From NCBI GenBank assembly GCA_024398965.1, contig JAKSIF010000028.1:1-35163 (forward strand): a stretch of 35,163 bases of DNA. Reading direction: 5' to 3'. The DNA comes from Fibrobacter sp. (GTDB taxonomy: Bacteria > Fibrobacterota > Fibrobacteria > Fibrobacterales > Fibrobacteraceae). The notes beneath the pieces were generated by a model. The model was given only the letters and a program-made list of their open reading frames with translations. It was not told where the DNA came from and did not search any database. The translations under genes were made by a program, and so were the position numbers. Shown here piece after piece: positions 24,333 to 32,555 of this stretch. The first letter of the stretch is position 1; each line of letters opens with the position of its first letter.

Positions 24333-26213
24333 TGACTGGAAGTGGATTTTGGTCCTAAGTCCGGGGTGGGCGTTTTCCACTTCAATCTGCATATTACATA
24401 AAGTGCAAAGCTTTTTCACCATGGAAAGACCGATACCCGTTCCGCTTGTCTGTCGGGTCATTTCGTTCTCCACGCGGTAGAATTCCTGGAACACCTTCTT
24501 CATTTCGGCAGGAGGAATGCCCGGGCCGTAGTCGCGTACTGCAAGGTACATGTCCGTACCCTTGATGGCAAGTTCGATGTTGATCATCTTGTAGCTTGCG
24601 TTCTTGGAGAACTTCAGGGAGTTGTCCACCAGGTTCATCAGGATCTGCATGATGGCATCGCGGTCGATAAGCAGGCTTACGTTGTCTGCATCCGTATCGG
24701 AGGAAACCGTAAGTTCGAATCCCTGCTTTTCCACATTCCTGCTGTAGGTGGCGATAAAGTCATCCAGGACTGCCTTGGGGCGTTCCTGTCGCAGCTGCAC
24801 GTTCCAACGGTTACCGTCCAGCTTGGACAGGTTCAATACGTTCTGGATCAGGCGGGAGAGACGGTCTGCCTCGCTTGCAATCTGGGTGTAGTACTTCTGT
24901 CGCTTTTCCTCGTTAAGACCGCCAAAGCTCTGGAGCATTTCGGCGTACATCTTGATGGCGGTAAGGGGAGTCTTCAGCTCGTGGGTAATGGCGGATACGA
25001 AGTCCTGACGCTTGGTTGCCAAGGCCACTTTACTCTGGGTGAATCTGTAGATTGTAATCAGGCAGATTGCAATCACCAGTAGCAGGATTACGCCTGCAGT
25101 AAGGATGGTGGAACCTGTTGCCCTTGAAGTTTCCTTGATGTACATCTTGAAGATGACGTTCTCGTAGGGCGCAGGGAATGGCTTGGATAGTTTCAGCTTG
25201 TATCGATGATCGTGGCTGCCAATGGTAAACAGGGTCGTATTTTCCAACACGATGTCGATGGCGTAAGGAGAGGAATAGGAATTGTAGATGCTCCGTTCCC
25301 TGTGAGTCATGTACTTAAGGTAAGGAATCTTTTCGACGACAAAACCTTGGACGACGGGCTGCTGTCCAATATAGATCTGTCTGTAAAAGACTATGTAGTC
25401 GTTGGTGGTTTTCATTTCCAGGTCGGAAATGTCCACGCCTCCGTTGAACTCGGGAATATCAAATGTCTGACGGAATTCTACAGGTGCGGTTTCGGCAATG
25501 TAGGCCTGAGCTTCTTCCTCTGACGTAGTCTCGATACGTGTGACGATTTTCTTGAAGTGAGGTTCTTCGCTTGCTTCGTCCGTGGAGTCTGGGATGTTTT
25601 CCCAGAACTGGTCGATCACGTTACGGAGGCCCGCGGTATCAAGGTTCGACTTGGGTTCCTTGTTCTTGATGCCCAGGGTGTCAAGAAGATGCTGTATCTT
25701 GTCGCGGGTACGCTTGCGCAGTTTCTTGTCGTCGGGGGAGAAGTTGTCCCACACGGAACGTCCGATACTGTAGTTGGTATCAGGGTAGAAAGGTGTAAGC
25801 AGATCGCCGTTATGGAAAATCTGGAAGTGTCCAACAAGACCTTTTCGGCAGACCTGTCCATCGAAATTACAGAAAGGCCCGCTGGAGTCCGGGAATGCGA
25901 AAAAGCCGGAGAACTGGGTGCTGCTGCCGCCGATCACGGGAATAGATTTCAGGATGCCGTAGTCCTTGTAGGAACGGGTATTCTCAATGACGTAGTCGGC
26001 CACGAGCCTCGTGCTCATGTCGTTGTAGGCGTTGTTCACATCTTCGTCCTGCGTCTTCTCTTCGAGGGTCGTGGACTGCTCGTAGGTATGCAGGAACAGG
26101 ATGGTGAGGGGTATTGCGATGACTATGAAAATGGAAACAAACACCAGACGGTCTCTGATGACGGTCTGGTGTTTATTCAAGTAGTTGCGAATTCTATTTC
26201 TTAGCGATCGCAT
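24321..26213 (-). CDS. Two-component sensor histidine kinase
   Basis: The 630-aa membrane protein has transmembrane helix 1 at about 22-42, a large periplasmic sensor region of about 330 residues with no recognised fold, helix 2 at about 375-397, and a cytoplasmic kinase. The H-box ITHELKTPLTAIK carries the phospho-accepting H411; the ATPase part has an N-box (LMNLVDNSLKFS), DYGPGIPP (G1) and GTGIGLSMV (G2). Its ATG overlaps the end of the response-regulator gene by 13 bp, so the two form a coupled pair. The sensed signal is unknown. Confidence 0.95.
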   Translation of the reverse strand: MRSLRNRIRNYLNKHQTVIRDRLVFVSIFIVIAIPLTILFLHTYEQSTTLEEKTQDEDVNNAYNDMSTRLVADYVIENTRSYKDYGILKSIPVIGGSSTQFSGFFAFPDSSGPFCNFDGQVCRKGLVGHFQIFHNGDLLTPFYPDTNYSIGRSVWDNFSPDDKKLRKRTRDKIQHLLDTLGIKNKEPKSNLDTAGLRNVIDQFWENIPDSTDEASEEPHFKKIVTRIETTSEEEAQAYIAETAPVEFRQTFDIPEFNGGVDISDLEMKTTNDYIVFYRQIYIGQQPVVQGFVVEKIPYLKYMTHRERSIYNSYSSPYAIDIVLENTTLFTIGSHDHRYKLKLSKPFPAPYENVIFKMYIKETSRATGSTILTAGVILLLVIAICLITIYRFTQSKVALATKRQDFVSAITHELKTPLTAIKMYAEMLQSFGGLNEEKRQKYYTQIASEADRLSRLIQNVLNLSKLDGNRWNVQLRQERPKAVLDDFIATYSRNVEKQGFELTVSSDTDADNVSLLIDRDAIMQILMNLVDNSLKFSKNASYKMINIELAIKGTDMYLAVRDYGPGIPPAEMKKVFQEFYRVENEMTRQTSGTGIGLSMVKKLCTLCNMQIEVENAHPGLRTKIHFQSLSI

Positions 26214-26923
26214 TCAGGTGCAGAGCGCATCTGGTAGCCTTCGCCACGGAAGGTTACCAGGAGCTTCGGATGGGACGGATCGTCCTCGATCTTCTTGCGG
26301 AGCTTTGTAATGTGGATGTCTACGGTACGGGTGTCCACGGATTCTGCGTTTTCGTAACCCCAGACCTTGCGGAGGAGTTCGGAACGGGGGACGGCGTGGT
26401 CACGGTTGTTCCACAGGTATTCGAGGATTTCGATTTCCTTACGGGTAAATGCCAGTTCCTCGTCGCCACGGGTACCGGTGTATTCACGGAAGTTCACTTT
26501 CAGGTTGCCTGCAACCAGCTTGCCTTCGTTTTCCATGGACTGGCGGCTACGGCGGAGCACAGCTTCGATACGGGCCAGGAGCATGGGCACGGAGAACGGC
26601 TTGGGAATATAGTCGTCGGCACCGAACTTAAGACCGTTGATGATATCTTCGTCGGCGTTCTTTGCAGACAGGATGATAATGGGCAGGCTCTTGTCCTGTT
26701 CGCGAATCTTGTCGCAAACGGTAAAGCCGTCCATGCCCGGGAGCATCAGGTCAAGGAGTACAAGACCATACTGGCCGGTCAGGGCCTCGGCAAGGCCGTC
26801 TTCGCCGTTGATTACATGCTTTACACGATAGCCATTCAGTTCGCAAAGGTCCACGAGACCTTCGGCGATGGCGATTTCATCTTCGATGATAAGGATATTG
26901 GTACTGCTTGTGTTCTGAGTCAT
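26201..26923 (-). CDS. OmpR/PhoB-family response regulator
   Basis: The 240-aa protein has a receiver domain (about 9-125) with acidic pocket EDE at 14-16, phospho-acceptor D58 in LVLLDLMLPG and the KP switch in DDYIPKPFS, followed by a winged-helix DNA-binding domain (about 140-235: FTRKEIEILEYL, VDTRTVDIHITKLRKKIE, FRGEGYQ). It is the first gene of the pair and is phosphorylated by the kinase encoded just downstream. Targets cannot be read from the sequence; the outer-membrane-type gene immediately upstream (26974-27792) is a possible neighbour target. Confidence 0.96.
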   Translation of the reverse strand: MTQNTSSTNILIIEDEIAIAEGLVDLCELNGYRVKHVINGEDGLAEALTGQYGLVLLDLMLPGMDGFTVCDKIREQDKSLPIIILSAKNADEDIINGLKFGADDYIPKPFSVPMLLARIEAVLRRSRQSMENEGKLVAGNLKVNFREYTGTRGDEELAFTRKEIEILEYLWNNRDHAVPRSELLRKVWGYENAESVDTRTVDIHITKLRKKIEDDPSHPKLLVTFRGEGYQMRSAPECDR

Positions 26924-26973
26924 CTCTTTATCTACCTAAAAATTCTTGTTGTTCCCATGGTTTTAGGCGATGC

Positions 26974-27792
26974 TTAGATAGCGAGGCCTACACCGATTTC
27001 TGCAGCCATGTTGCCTGCGCTGATTTCGTCAGGATAGTCGCCGCCAAAGTAGCACTTGAAGTTGGCGTATGCTGCGATGGGGATAATGGGAAGCTTTGCG
27101 CGGAGACCCACCAGGGCATGACCGCCGATGCTGGTCTTGAGACCTTCGTCGAGGGCTGCTTCCTGAACCTTGGCCTTCATGGTTTCACCCAGGTTTGCAG
27201 CCTGTTCCTGTGCTGCCTGTACGGATGCCGGGTCGGTAGGATCGATGTTTGCGAGCATGCCGAGCATTTCCTGGACCACGCCATCAACCAGGGCGCTGGT
27301 GAACTGCTGGTTAAGAACGAAGGAGTTCATGCGGTAGGTGACACCACCACCGATGTAGGGGCGGATGATGGGGAGGGAGGTAATGGGATAGGTAATGGAA
27401 AGGTCGCCGTTCATGGAGACGAACTTCGGGTTTGCCTTGCCGAAAGGAGTGCCGCCCAGTTCGATTTCCAGGGGAATTTCGGTGAAGTCGTTAGGATTGT
27501 TGGGGTTCTTCACGTAGAGAAGGGCGTCGTAGGAGCCGAACTGGAAGTTGACGGTTGCTTCAACGTCGATGATGGGGAGGATGTCTACCCACAGCTTGAA
27601 GCCGAAACCCTGCATGGTGCCGCTGAAGCCGCCATGGGAAAGAAGCACAGATTCATCTTCCGTTACGGGCAGGGGGTCTGCTGCCTTCATCTTGGTGCCG
27701 AAGCCCGGGGCGTAATGGCCACCGATACCGATAATTGCAAAAGACTGGCTAGCCAGGAGGGCTGCAGCAGCTGCGATAACTTTCAAATTCAT
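26974..27792 (-). CDS. Putative outer-membrane beta-barrel-like protein
   Basis: The 272-aa protein has a signal peptide (about 1-18, MNLKVIAAAAALLASQSF-A) and alternating hydrophobic/polar strands rich in Gly and aromatic residues (GIGGHYAPGFGTK, FGFKLWVDILPIIDVEATVNFQFG, IRPYIGGGVTYRM) that suggest a small outer-membrane barrel. A helical, Ala/Gln-rich loop (about 165-220) interrupts the strands. AGGAG precedes the start. No named family recognised. It lies 51 bp upstream of the response-regulator start on the same strand and could be co-transcribed. Confidence 0.7.
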   Translation of the reverse strand: MNLKVIAAAAALLASQSFAIIGIGGHYAPGFGTKMKAADPLPVTEDESVLLSHGGFSGTMQGFGFKLWVDILPIIDVEATVNFQFGSYDALLYVKNPNNPNDFTEIPLEIELGGTPFGKANPKFVSMNGDLSITYPITSLPIIRPYIGGGVTYRMNSFVLNQQFTSALVDGVVQEMLGMLANIDPTDPASVQAAQEQAANLGETMKAKVQEAALDEGLKTSIGGHALVGLRAKLPIIPIAAYANFKCYFGGDYPDEISAGNMAAEIGVGLAI

Positions 27793-27880
27793 GGGAGACT
27801 CCTAAAATAAACGTTTTGACTTGAAACTACATTAAAAAAACAAAAAGCGGTTGTTCGAAACTGGCGAAAACAGGTGGATT

Positions 27881-29284
27881 TTAGCGAATTGCGGGGACAA
27901 ACAGGAAAATTTTCTGTCCGCGGCTTACTTTTACATTATCAAAAGAATACTCGCCTGTTGCGCCTCCGGCATAATTCAGGGTATTTACAGAAACGCTATG
28001 GCTACCGGGTTCCACCGGGATGCGCACCATGTGGACCGTGTTGGGCATGAATAGGCCCACGCGAAGGTCTGCCTGTTCCAGCTGGCTCTGGCCCACGTCC
28101 ACGGCGATGTTCTTCAGCAGGTCCAGAACGCCGTTTCCGGTATTGGTTGCCGACTTTGCCTTCTGGGCGGCAATGGTTCTCAGGATAACTCGGACTGCGG
28201 TACGTGTAATGGTGGTTGTGGATTCGTCCTTCAAGTTCTTATCAAGCTCGGAGTCCACGTCCATGTACATCTCGGGCTTGATTCGGGGCTGCTTGTCTAC
28301 ACTGACCGCGAATCCGGCGACGCTTTGCTTCAAGGTCTTCTTCTCGGGCAGGGAGAATCCTACGTGGAACGTTCCGCTGGAGCCTCCCGGTACGGGCGGG
28401 GCAATCAGGGTAATGGAACTCATTCTTCCTGTCTGTCCGTCCTTGTAGTTCAGGTGCATGGAACCGCCGCTGACAAACGTGCCGGACATATACATTTCAC
28501 CGAGGATGGGACTGTGACCGGCATAGCCGACGATTACGATTTCCTGACCCATTTCGCGGGCCTTGGTTGCCTTGGGAGTCTGTGCCAGGGGTTCGTGCTT
28601 GAGGCCGTTCAGGTCGTTGCTTCGGTCCATGTGGTTCAGCTGTTCGTTTACGAATTCCCAGGCTTCCTTGGGCAGTTTCACTTCACCTTCGTCAAAGGCC
28701 TTTACCGCTTTCACGTAGGCGATGGCGGCGTCGTCACCTTCGCCAGCCATATCGAACACCATGGCTATCAGGTAGCGCAGAAGTCCGTTGTCGTTGACCT
28801 TCTCGTTGTCCTTCTGGTAAAGGCGTTCCAGGGCCAGGTTGGCACGCTTGGCTTCAACCAGGGCTCCGTCAATATCCTGCATTGCCAGGTAGTTCAGGAT
28901 CTGGTACTCATGGAGCATGATGATTTCGAAGGGGCGGGCTCTGTAGGGGCGCACATTGTCGTTGGTAGCGATGGCTGCAGCCTCGTTGGTCACGGACTTG
29001 GTATAGAGATCCTCGTAGACTTCTTCCGCCTTGTCCAGGTACTTGGCGCTTTCGGCATAGTCTCCGTTGTAATGGTGCAGGGTTCCCAGGTCGAAGTTAT
29101 AGAGGAACACGCTGTTGGATCCGTAGATGTCCTTCTCCTCTTTCTTGGCTTTGTTGATGGCGCCTTCGAATCCCCCCTTCTTGAGGGCCGGGGCTAGGGT
29201 TTCGTAACGGGTCATGGCCTTGTTGGCGCAGGAGCACAACAGGAGGGCGAGTACAGATACAAGGATTAAGGAAAAACGTCTCAT
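27881..29284 (-). CDS. COG3014-like TPR lipoprotein
   Basis: The 467-aa protein starts with a lipoprotein signal (RRFSLILVSVLALLLCSC, Cys about 19). The first half is helical with TPR-like features (FLYNFDLGTLHHYNGDYAESAKYLDKAE, HEYQILNYLAMQDIDGALVEAKRAN); the second half is beta-rich with GYAGHSPILGE and ends in a small Ig-like domain (VRIPVEPGSHSVSVNT). This matches an uncharacterised conserved family (COG3014-like). The start is placed at 29284 because an upstream in-frame ATG lies inside the terminator hairpin 29298-29324; no clear ribosome site is visible. Probably anchored in an outer or inner membrane. Confidence 0.75.
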   Translation of the reverse strand: MRRFSLILVSVLALLLCSCANKAMTRYETLAPALKKGGFEGAINKAKKEEKDIYGSNSVFLYNFDLGTLHHYNGDYAESAKYLDKAEEVYEDLYTKSVTNEAAAIATNDNVRPYRARPFEIIMLHEYQILNYLAMQDIDGALVEAKRANLALERLYQKDNEKVNDNGLLRYLIAMVFDMAGEGDDAAIAYVKAVKAFDEGEVKLPKEAWEFVNEQLNHMDRSNDLNGLKHEPLAQTPKATKAREMGQEIVIVGYAGHSPILGEMYMSGTFVSGGSMHLNYKDGQTGRMSSITLIAPPVPGGSSGTFHVGFSLPEKKTLKQSVAGFAVSVDKQPRIKPEMYMDVDSELDKNLKDESTTTITRTAVRVILRTIAAQKAKSATNTGNGVLDLLKNIAVDVGQSQLEQADLRVGLFMPNTVHMVRIPVEPGSHSVSVNTLNYAGGATGEYSFDNVKVSRGQKIFLFVPAIR

Positions 29285-29297
29285 AGTGCAGTAAAAA

Positions 29298-29324
29298 TAA
29301 AAAATCCCCGACAAGGGTCGGGGA
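29298..29324 (-). terminator. Terminator of the PEGA gene, 13 bp upstream of the lipoprotein start
   Basis: On the minus strand TCCCCGAC, a 4-nt loop and GTCGGGGA are followed by seven T. Its placement almost on top of the next gene's start means that gene must be expressed by read-through, from a promoter inside 29284-29357, or by regulated termination. Confidence 0.85.
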
Positions 29325-29357
29325 CATGGTATAAACCATAGAGAGAAAAACTTTGGA

Positions 29358-29900
29358 TTACTTTTTCTTCTTCTTGCCGGAGGATGCGTCGAGAGTGATT
29401 TCGACGGTTTCTTCGCCCTTCACGGTCACGAGTGCTTCTGCAGACTTGCGGTTGGAGCATTCTGCGCGAACCACGTGGTCACCTGCATCCAGGTTGTGGA
29501 TGGTGAGAGGTGCGCCATCGGTCTTGTCGGAGTTGTCGCCGTCGACGTAGATGAGGCACTTGCCCGGAATGGTGGTCACCTTGATGTTGCCCTTAGGAAT
29601 CTTGGTGCCGAAGTCGAAGTTGTTACGCTTGTCGTTGCCCGGCCAAACGTTCACGCGCTGGTTAACCAGTTCGTAGCCCTGGTCGATCACCACGAGGGTC
29701 TGGCGGCCAGACTTGACGGTTACGTTTTCAATGGGGCTCTTGCCGAGAGGTTCGCCACCCAGGTAGACATCGCTGTTAGGAGGGTTGGTGATGATGTTGA
29801 TCACGGCGTTCTTGCCACGAGGAGGTGGATCGTCATCGTCGGCGATGGCGGTGGTGAACAGGAATGCCATCATCAAGGCAAAAAAGAACATTTTCTTCAT
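29358..29900 (-). CDS. Secreted PEGA-domain protein
   Basis: The 180-aa protein has a signal peptide (about 1-20) and two PEGA-type beta domains (about 31-95, INIITNPPNSDVYLGGEPLGKSP; about 102-172, IKVTTIPGKCLIYVDGDNSDKTDGAP). PEGA domains are surface-layer or periplasmic modules of unknown partner. The C-terminus is a Lys run. AATAGGAG precedes the ATG, and TTTGTATTTTTA about 40 bp upstream may be the -10 region. Divergent from the ABC-class ATPase gene across 29901-30039. Confidence 0.85.
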   Translation of the reverse strand: MKKMFFFALMMAFLFTTAIADDDDPPPRGKNAVINIITNPPNSDVYLGGEPLGKSPIENVTVKSGRQTLVVIDQGYELVNQRVNVWPGNDKRNNFDFGTKIPKGNIKVTTIPGKCLIYVDGDNSDKTDGAPLTIHNLDAGDHVVRAECSNRKSAEALVTVKGEETVEITLDASSGKKKKK

Positions 29901-30003
29901 GGATTACTCCTATTAAGTTTGTGCTTAAAAATACAAAGTTTTTATGGAATTTAATTTTTTTTATTGAAAAAGTTTGTGAACCAAGGACAAACAGCCGTAA
30001 ATC

Positions 30004-30032
30004 TTGGGAAAAAATGCATTTTTTCGTATCTT
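30004..30032 (+). promoter_or_regulatory. Candidate promoter for a leaderless transcript
   Basis: TTGGGA (30004-30009), a 17-bp spacer and TATCTT (30027-30032) precede the ATG at 30040. Initiation about 7 nt after the -10 box would fall on or next to the start codon. No Shine-Dalgarno sequence is present upstream of this ATG. Confidence 0.45.
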
Positions 30033-30039
30033 TATATAT

Positions 30040-31824
30040 ATGAAGGCTCTTTATCAGAAAATCCGTACCCTAAATGGCAAGAATTATGGTCTTTACAAGT
30101 CCCTTGGCGAAAAACCTTGGGATTTTGGCGATTTTTCGTTGGAATTTATCCATGTCCAGGGCGATCCCTTTGCCCCTGCCTCCAGGGTGGTCATCAAGGC
30201 CAATCTCCAGATGCTTGGCTATGCCTCCGAGTGGGGTTCTAGCTTTGAACGCCGCCTGGCCCTCAGTGATTTTCTGTACCGCCGCCTAAGCAAGCTTGTT
30301 CTGGAACGTTATCCCGAGAAGGATGCCGCCGTCGTATTCGATGTTTCCGGCCCCGAGATGCTGGTCCGCAATTCCCTGTGGATTGATAACGGCGAACTGC
30401 GCGCCTGCCTTCAGGTGCGTCTTCCTGGCGAAGGCCGCAAGATCCAGGCGGAGGCGGCTGCCGAAATATTGACTATGGTTCTGCCGGACCTTGTTTCCGC
30501 AGGCCTTTATTACAGCAAGAGCGATGAGGCGGCCTTGAACGCCCACTACCAGGTGCTGGCGGACCGTGCCGAGATCCTCAAGGAACTTGAGAGCCGCGGG
30601 CTTTGCGCCTTTGTTCCCGACGGCGCTGTACTGCCCCGCGTTTCTGGAATTTCCGAAGATCCGATGGAAGGGGCGGTGCCTTTTGCTGCCCCCGATGAAA
30701 TGGCTGTTACTTTGGATGTAAACGGCCGCAGTGTTCGCGGTATGGGAATACCCAAGGGCATTACTGTTATTACCGGTGGCGCCTTCCATGGAAAATCTAC
30801 CTTGCTGCAGGCCTTGACCCGTGCCGTGTATCCCCACGTTCCTGGGGATGGCCGCGAAGGCATTGTCATTGATGAATCCGCTCTTCGTGTGGGCGTGGAA
30901 GATGGCCGCAGTGTACGCGGTACAGATCTTTCGCAGTTTGTGCGAGACTTGCCGGGCGGTGTCAGCACCAAGAACTTTACCACTGCAAGCGCATCTGGTT
31001 CAACAAGCGAAGCCGCCAATCTGCTGGAAGCCATGGAAGCAGGATCTTCTACATATCTGATTGATGAAGACTCCTCCGCAGTGAATTTCCTCATTCGCGA
31101 CGCCCGTGTCCGCAAGCTGTTGGGCGATGACCGCGAACCGCTGATCCCGCTGACGGATCGCATCCGCGACATTGCTGCCCAAGGCCGCAGCTTTATTCTC
31201 GTGGCTGGCGCCTGCGGCGACTACCTGGAACTTGCTGACAATATCATTGTGATGGCAAACTACAAGGCCGAATGCGCAAAGACTGCTGGAGAGCCCTGCG
31301 CCGCCTTGGGCGAATCTTCCGTGGAGTGTCATTCTGAGCGAAATGCCGCAGGCATGGAGTCGAAGAATCTGACTATTGGTTTGCCGCCGTCGGGGCTTGC
31401 GCCTTTTGTCGCGCCTGCATGCCGCGGCTTTGCCGAATACATCAAGCCCATCCAGAACAGCATCCGCCCCACTTCCGCCGTAGAACGCCAGGTAAAGGTG
31501 AAACTTTCCGGTGACTATCTTGTACAAATAGGCTTCCTTGCTTCTGATACAAGTCGTCTCGTTACCTTGTCTGGAAAACAGCAACGCCTTGGCGCAGGAT
31601 TCATGCTTTTGAATCTCTGCCAGAACGTCATGAGCAATGGGGATTCCGCGAACTCCTCCGGCGATGCAGCCTCCATCGTAGAAAGCATCGAAAAGCTTTG
31701 CGACAAGATCAAGAATGTAGGCTTCCGCAACCTGCCCCAGGGCATGAGCCGCGAAATGAGCCTTGCCCGCCCCGTAGATATCGCCTGCGTGCTGTTCCGC
31801 CTCCGCGACCAGGGACGAAAGTAA
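30040..31824 (+). CDS. ABC-class predicted ATPase (PF09818-like)
   Basis: The 594-aa soluble protein has an N-terminal domain (about 1-190) and an ATPase core with Walker A GGAFHGKST (K252), HVPGDGRE, DGRSVRGTDLS, a signature-like ASGSTSEAANLLEAME and Walker B LIDED (D342/E343), as in the predicted ABC-class ATPases of COG3044. No transmembrane segment, so it is not a transporter. Cellular role of the family is not established. Residues about 420-465 contain a translated copy of the dispersed palindromic repeat (SVECHSERNAAGMESKNLT) in the variable stretch after the ATPase core. An upstream TTG frame from 30004 is possible but overlaps the promoter. Followed after 17 bp by a lipoprotein gene. 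Confidence 0.88.
   Translation: MKALYQKIRTLNGKNYGLYKSLGEKPWDFGDFSLEFIHVQGDPFAPASRVVIKANLQMLGYASEWGSSFERRLALSDFLYRRLSKLVLERYPEKDAAVVFDVSGPEMLVRNSLWIDNGELRACLQVRLPGEGRKIQAEAAAEILTMVLPDLVSAGLYYSKSDEAALNAHYQVLADRAEILKELESRGLCAFVPDGAVLPRVSGISEDPMEGAVPFAAPDEMAVTLDVNGRSVRGMGIPKGITVITGGAFHGKSTLLQALTRAVYPHVPGDGREGIVIDESALRVGVEDGRSVRGTDLSQFVRDLPGGVSTKNFTTASASGSTSEAANLLEAMEAGSSTYLIDEDSSAVNFLIRDARVRKLLGDDREPLIPLTDRIRDIAAQGRSFILVAGACGDYLELADNIIVMANYKAECAKTAGEPCAALGESSVECHSERNAAGMESKNLTIGLPPSGLAPFVAPACRGFAEYIKPIQNSIRPTSAVERQVKVKLSGDYLVQIGFLASDTSRLVTLSGKQQRLGAGFMLLNLCQNVMSNGDSANSSGDAASIVESIEKLCDKIKNVGFRNLPQGMSREMSLARPVDIACVLFRLRDQGRK
31327..31373 (+). repeat. Dispersed palindromic repeat embedded in the ATPase gene
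   Basis: GTCATTCTGAGC (31328-31339), an inner hairpin ATGCC-gca-GGCAT, then TCGAAGAATCTGAC. The ends match the intergenic copy at 105-152 and the tandem units at 7572-7854. The reading frame runs through it without a stop codon. Confidence 0.8.
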
Positions 31825-31841
31825 CGGAAAGGAATTGAAGA

Positions 31842-32552
31842 ATGGTGGCAAAGTTGTATCATATTCTGCTATGTGCAGCGGCGCTAGCCTTGGCGGCTTG
31901 CAATGCATACTACTATGAAGACTATACCCGAACCTTGAATCGTTATGAATTGAAGGTGGCGAATTTTGTGGAACTGGATTCCATCATTCTTCGCCAGGAT
32001 TCTCTGGATGTAGACTGGCTTTATCCGGATACGATTGTAAAAGTGTCGTTGGAACATGACCACCGCTTTAGAAATTACCAGCCGATGGATTCGACTCTTT
32101 TGGCCAATTCGGATTCTGCGTCTGCCACGATGGTCACACTGTCCGTAAATAGGGCGAATTTTTCTGCAAATCCCTTGTCCTTTGAATTCAAGATGGATAT
32201 TGAGTATACGGCGAAGGATTACGCAGGTGATGATCATAGACCCTATTGGAGTGGTGTTTCCACTACGCGGTTCTATTTGGATATTTTCGGCTGCAAAGAT
32301 ATTAACTGCGAAACCGCAGAGAAAATTGTATGGCACAATGGCAATTACTCCAATGTACTGGTTCTTGGCCCCGATGATTTCAAGTTTTCCAAAAAAAACT
32401 TTGAGCAGTTTTATGATGGAGACTGTTCCGACTACACCAAGGAATATTCCTTCAACCTAAAAATTGACCATCCCCGTATCAAGCTGGATGCCGATATTCA
32501 GCAGGGGTATATAGAATGTCGTGAAAAAGTGCCGAGTGGAAACTGGGGGTAG
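31842..32552 (+). CDS. Lipoprotein of unknown function
   Basis: The 236-aa protein has a lipoprotein signal (HILLCAAALALAAC, Cys20). The mature part is acidic and beta-rich, with aromatic residues and several Cys (FGCKDINCETA, GDCSDYTKE, YIECREK) that could form disulfides. The family is not recognised. GGAAAGGA precedes the start 10 nt away. It lies 17 bp after the ATPase gene and 3 bp before the next lipoprotein gene, so the three are probably co-transcribed. Base composition is more AT-rich than the ATPase gene and the housekeeping genes, typical of fast-evolving accessory lipoproteins. Confidence 0.75.
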   Translation: MVAKLYHILLCAAALALAACNAYYYEDYTRTLNRYELKVANFVELDSIILRQDSLDVDWLYPDTIVKVSLEHDHRFRNYQPMDSTLLANSDSASATMVTLSVNRANFSANPLSFEFKMDIEYTAKDYAGDDHRPYWSGVSTTRFYLDIFGCKDINCETAEKIVWHNGNYSNVLVLGPDDFKFSKKNFEQFYDGDCSDYTKEYSFNLKIDHPRIKLDADIQQGYIECREKVPSGNWG

Positions 32553-32555
32553 TAT

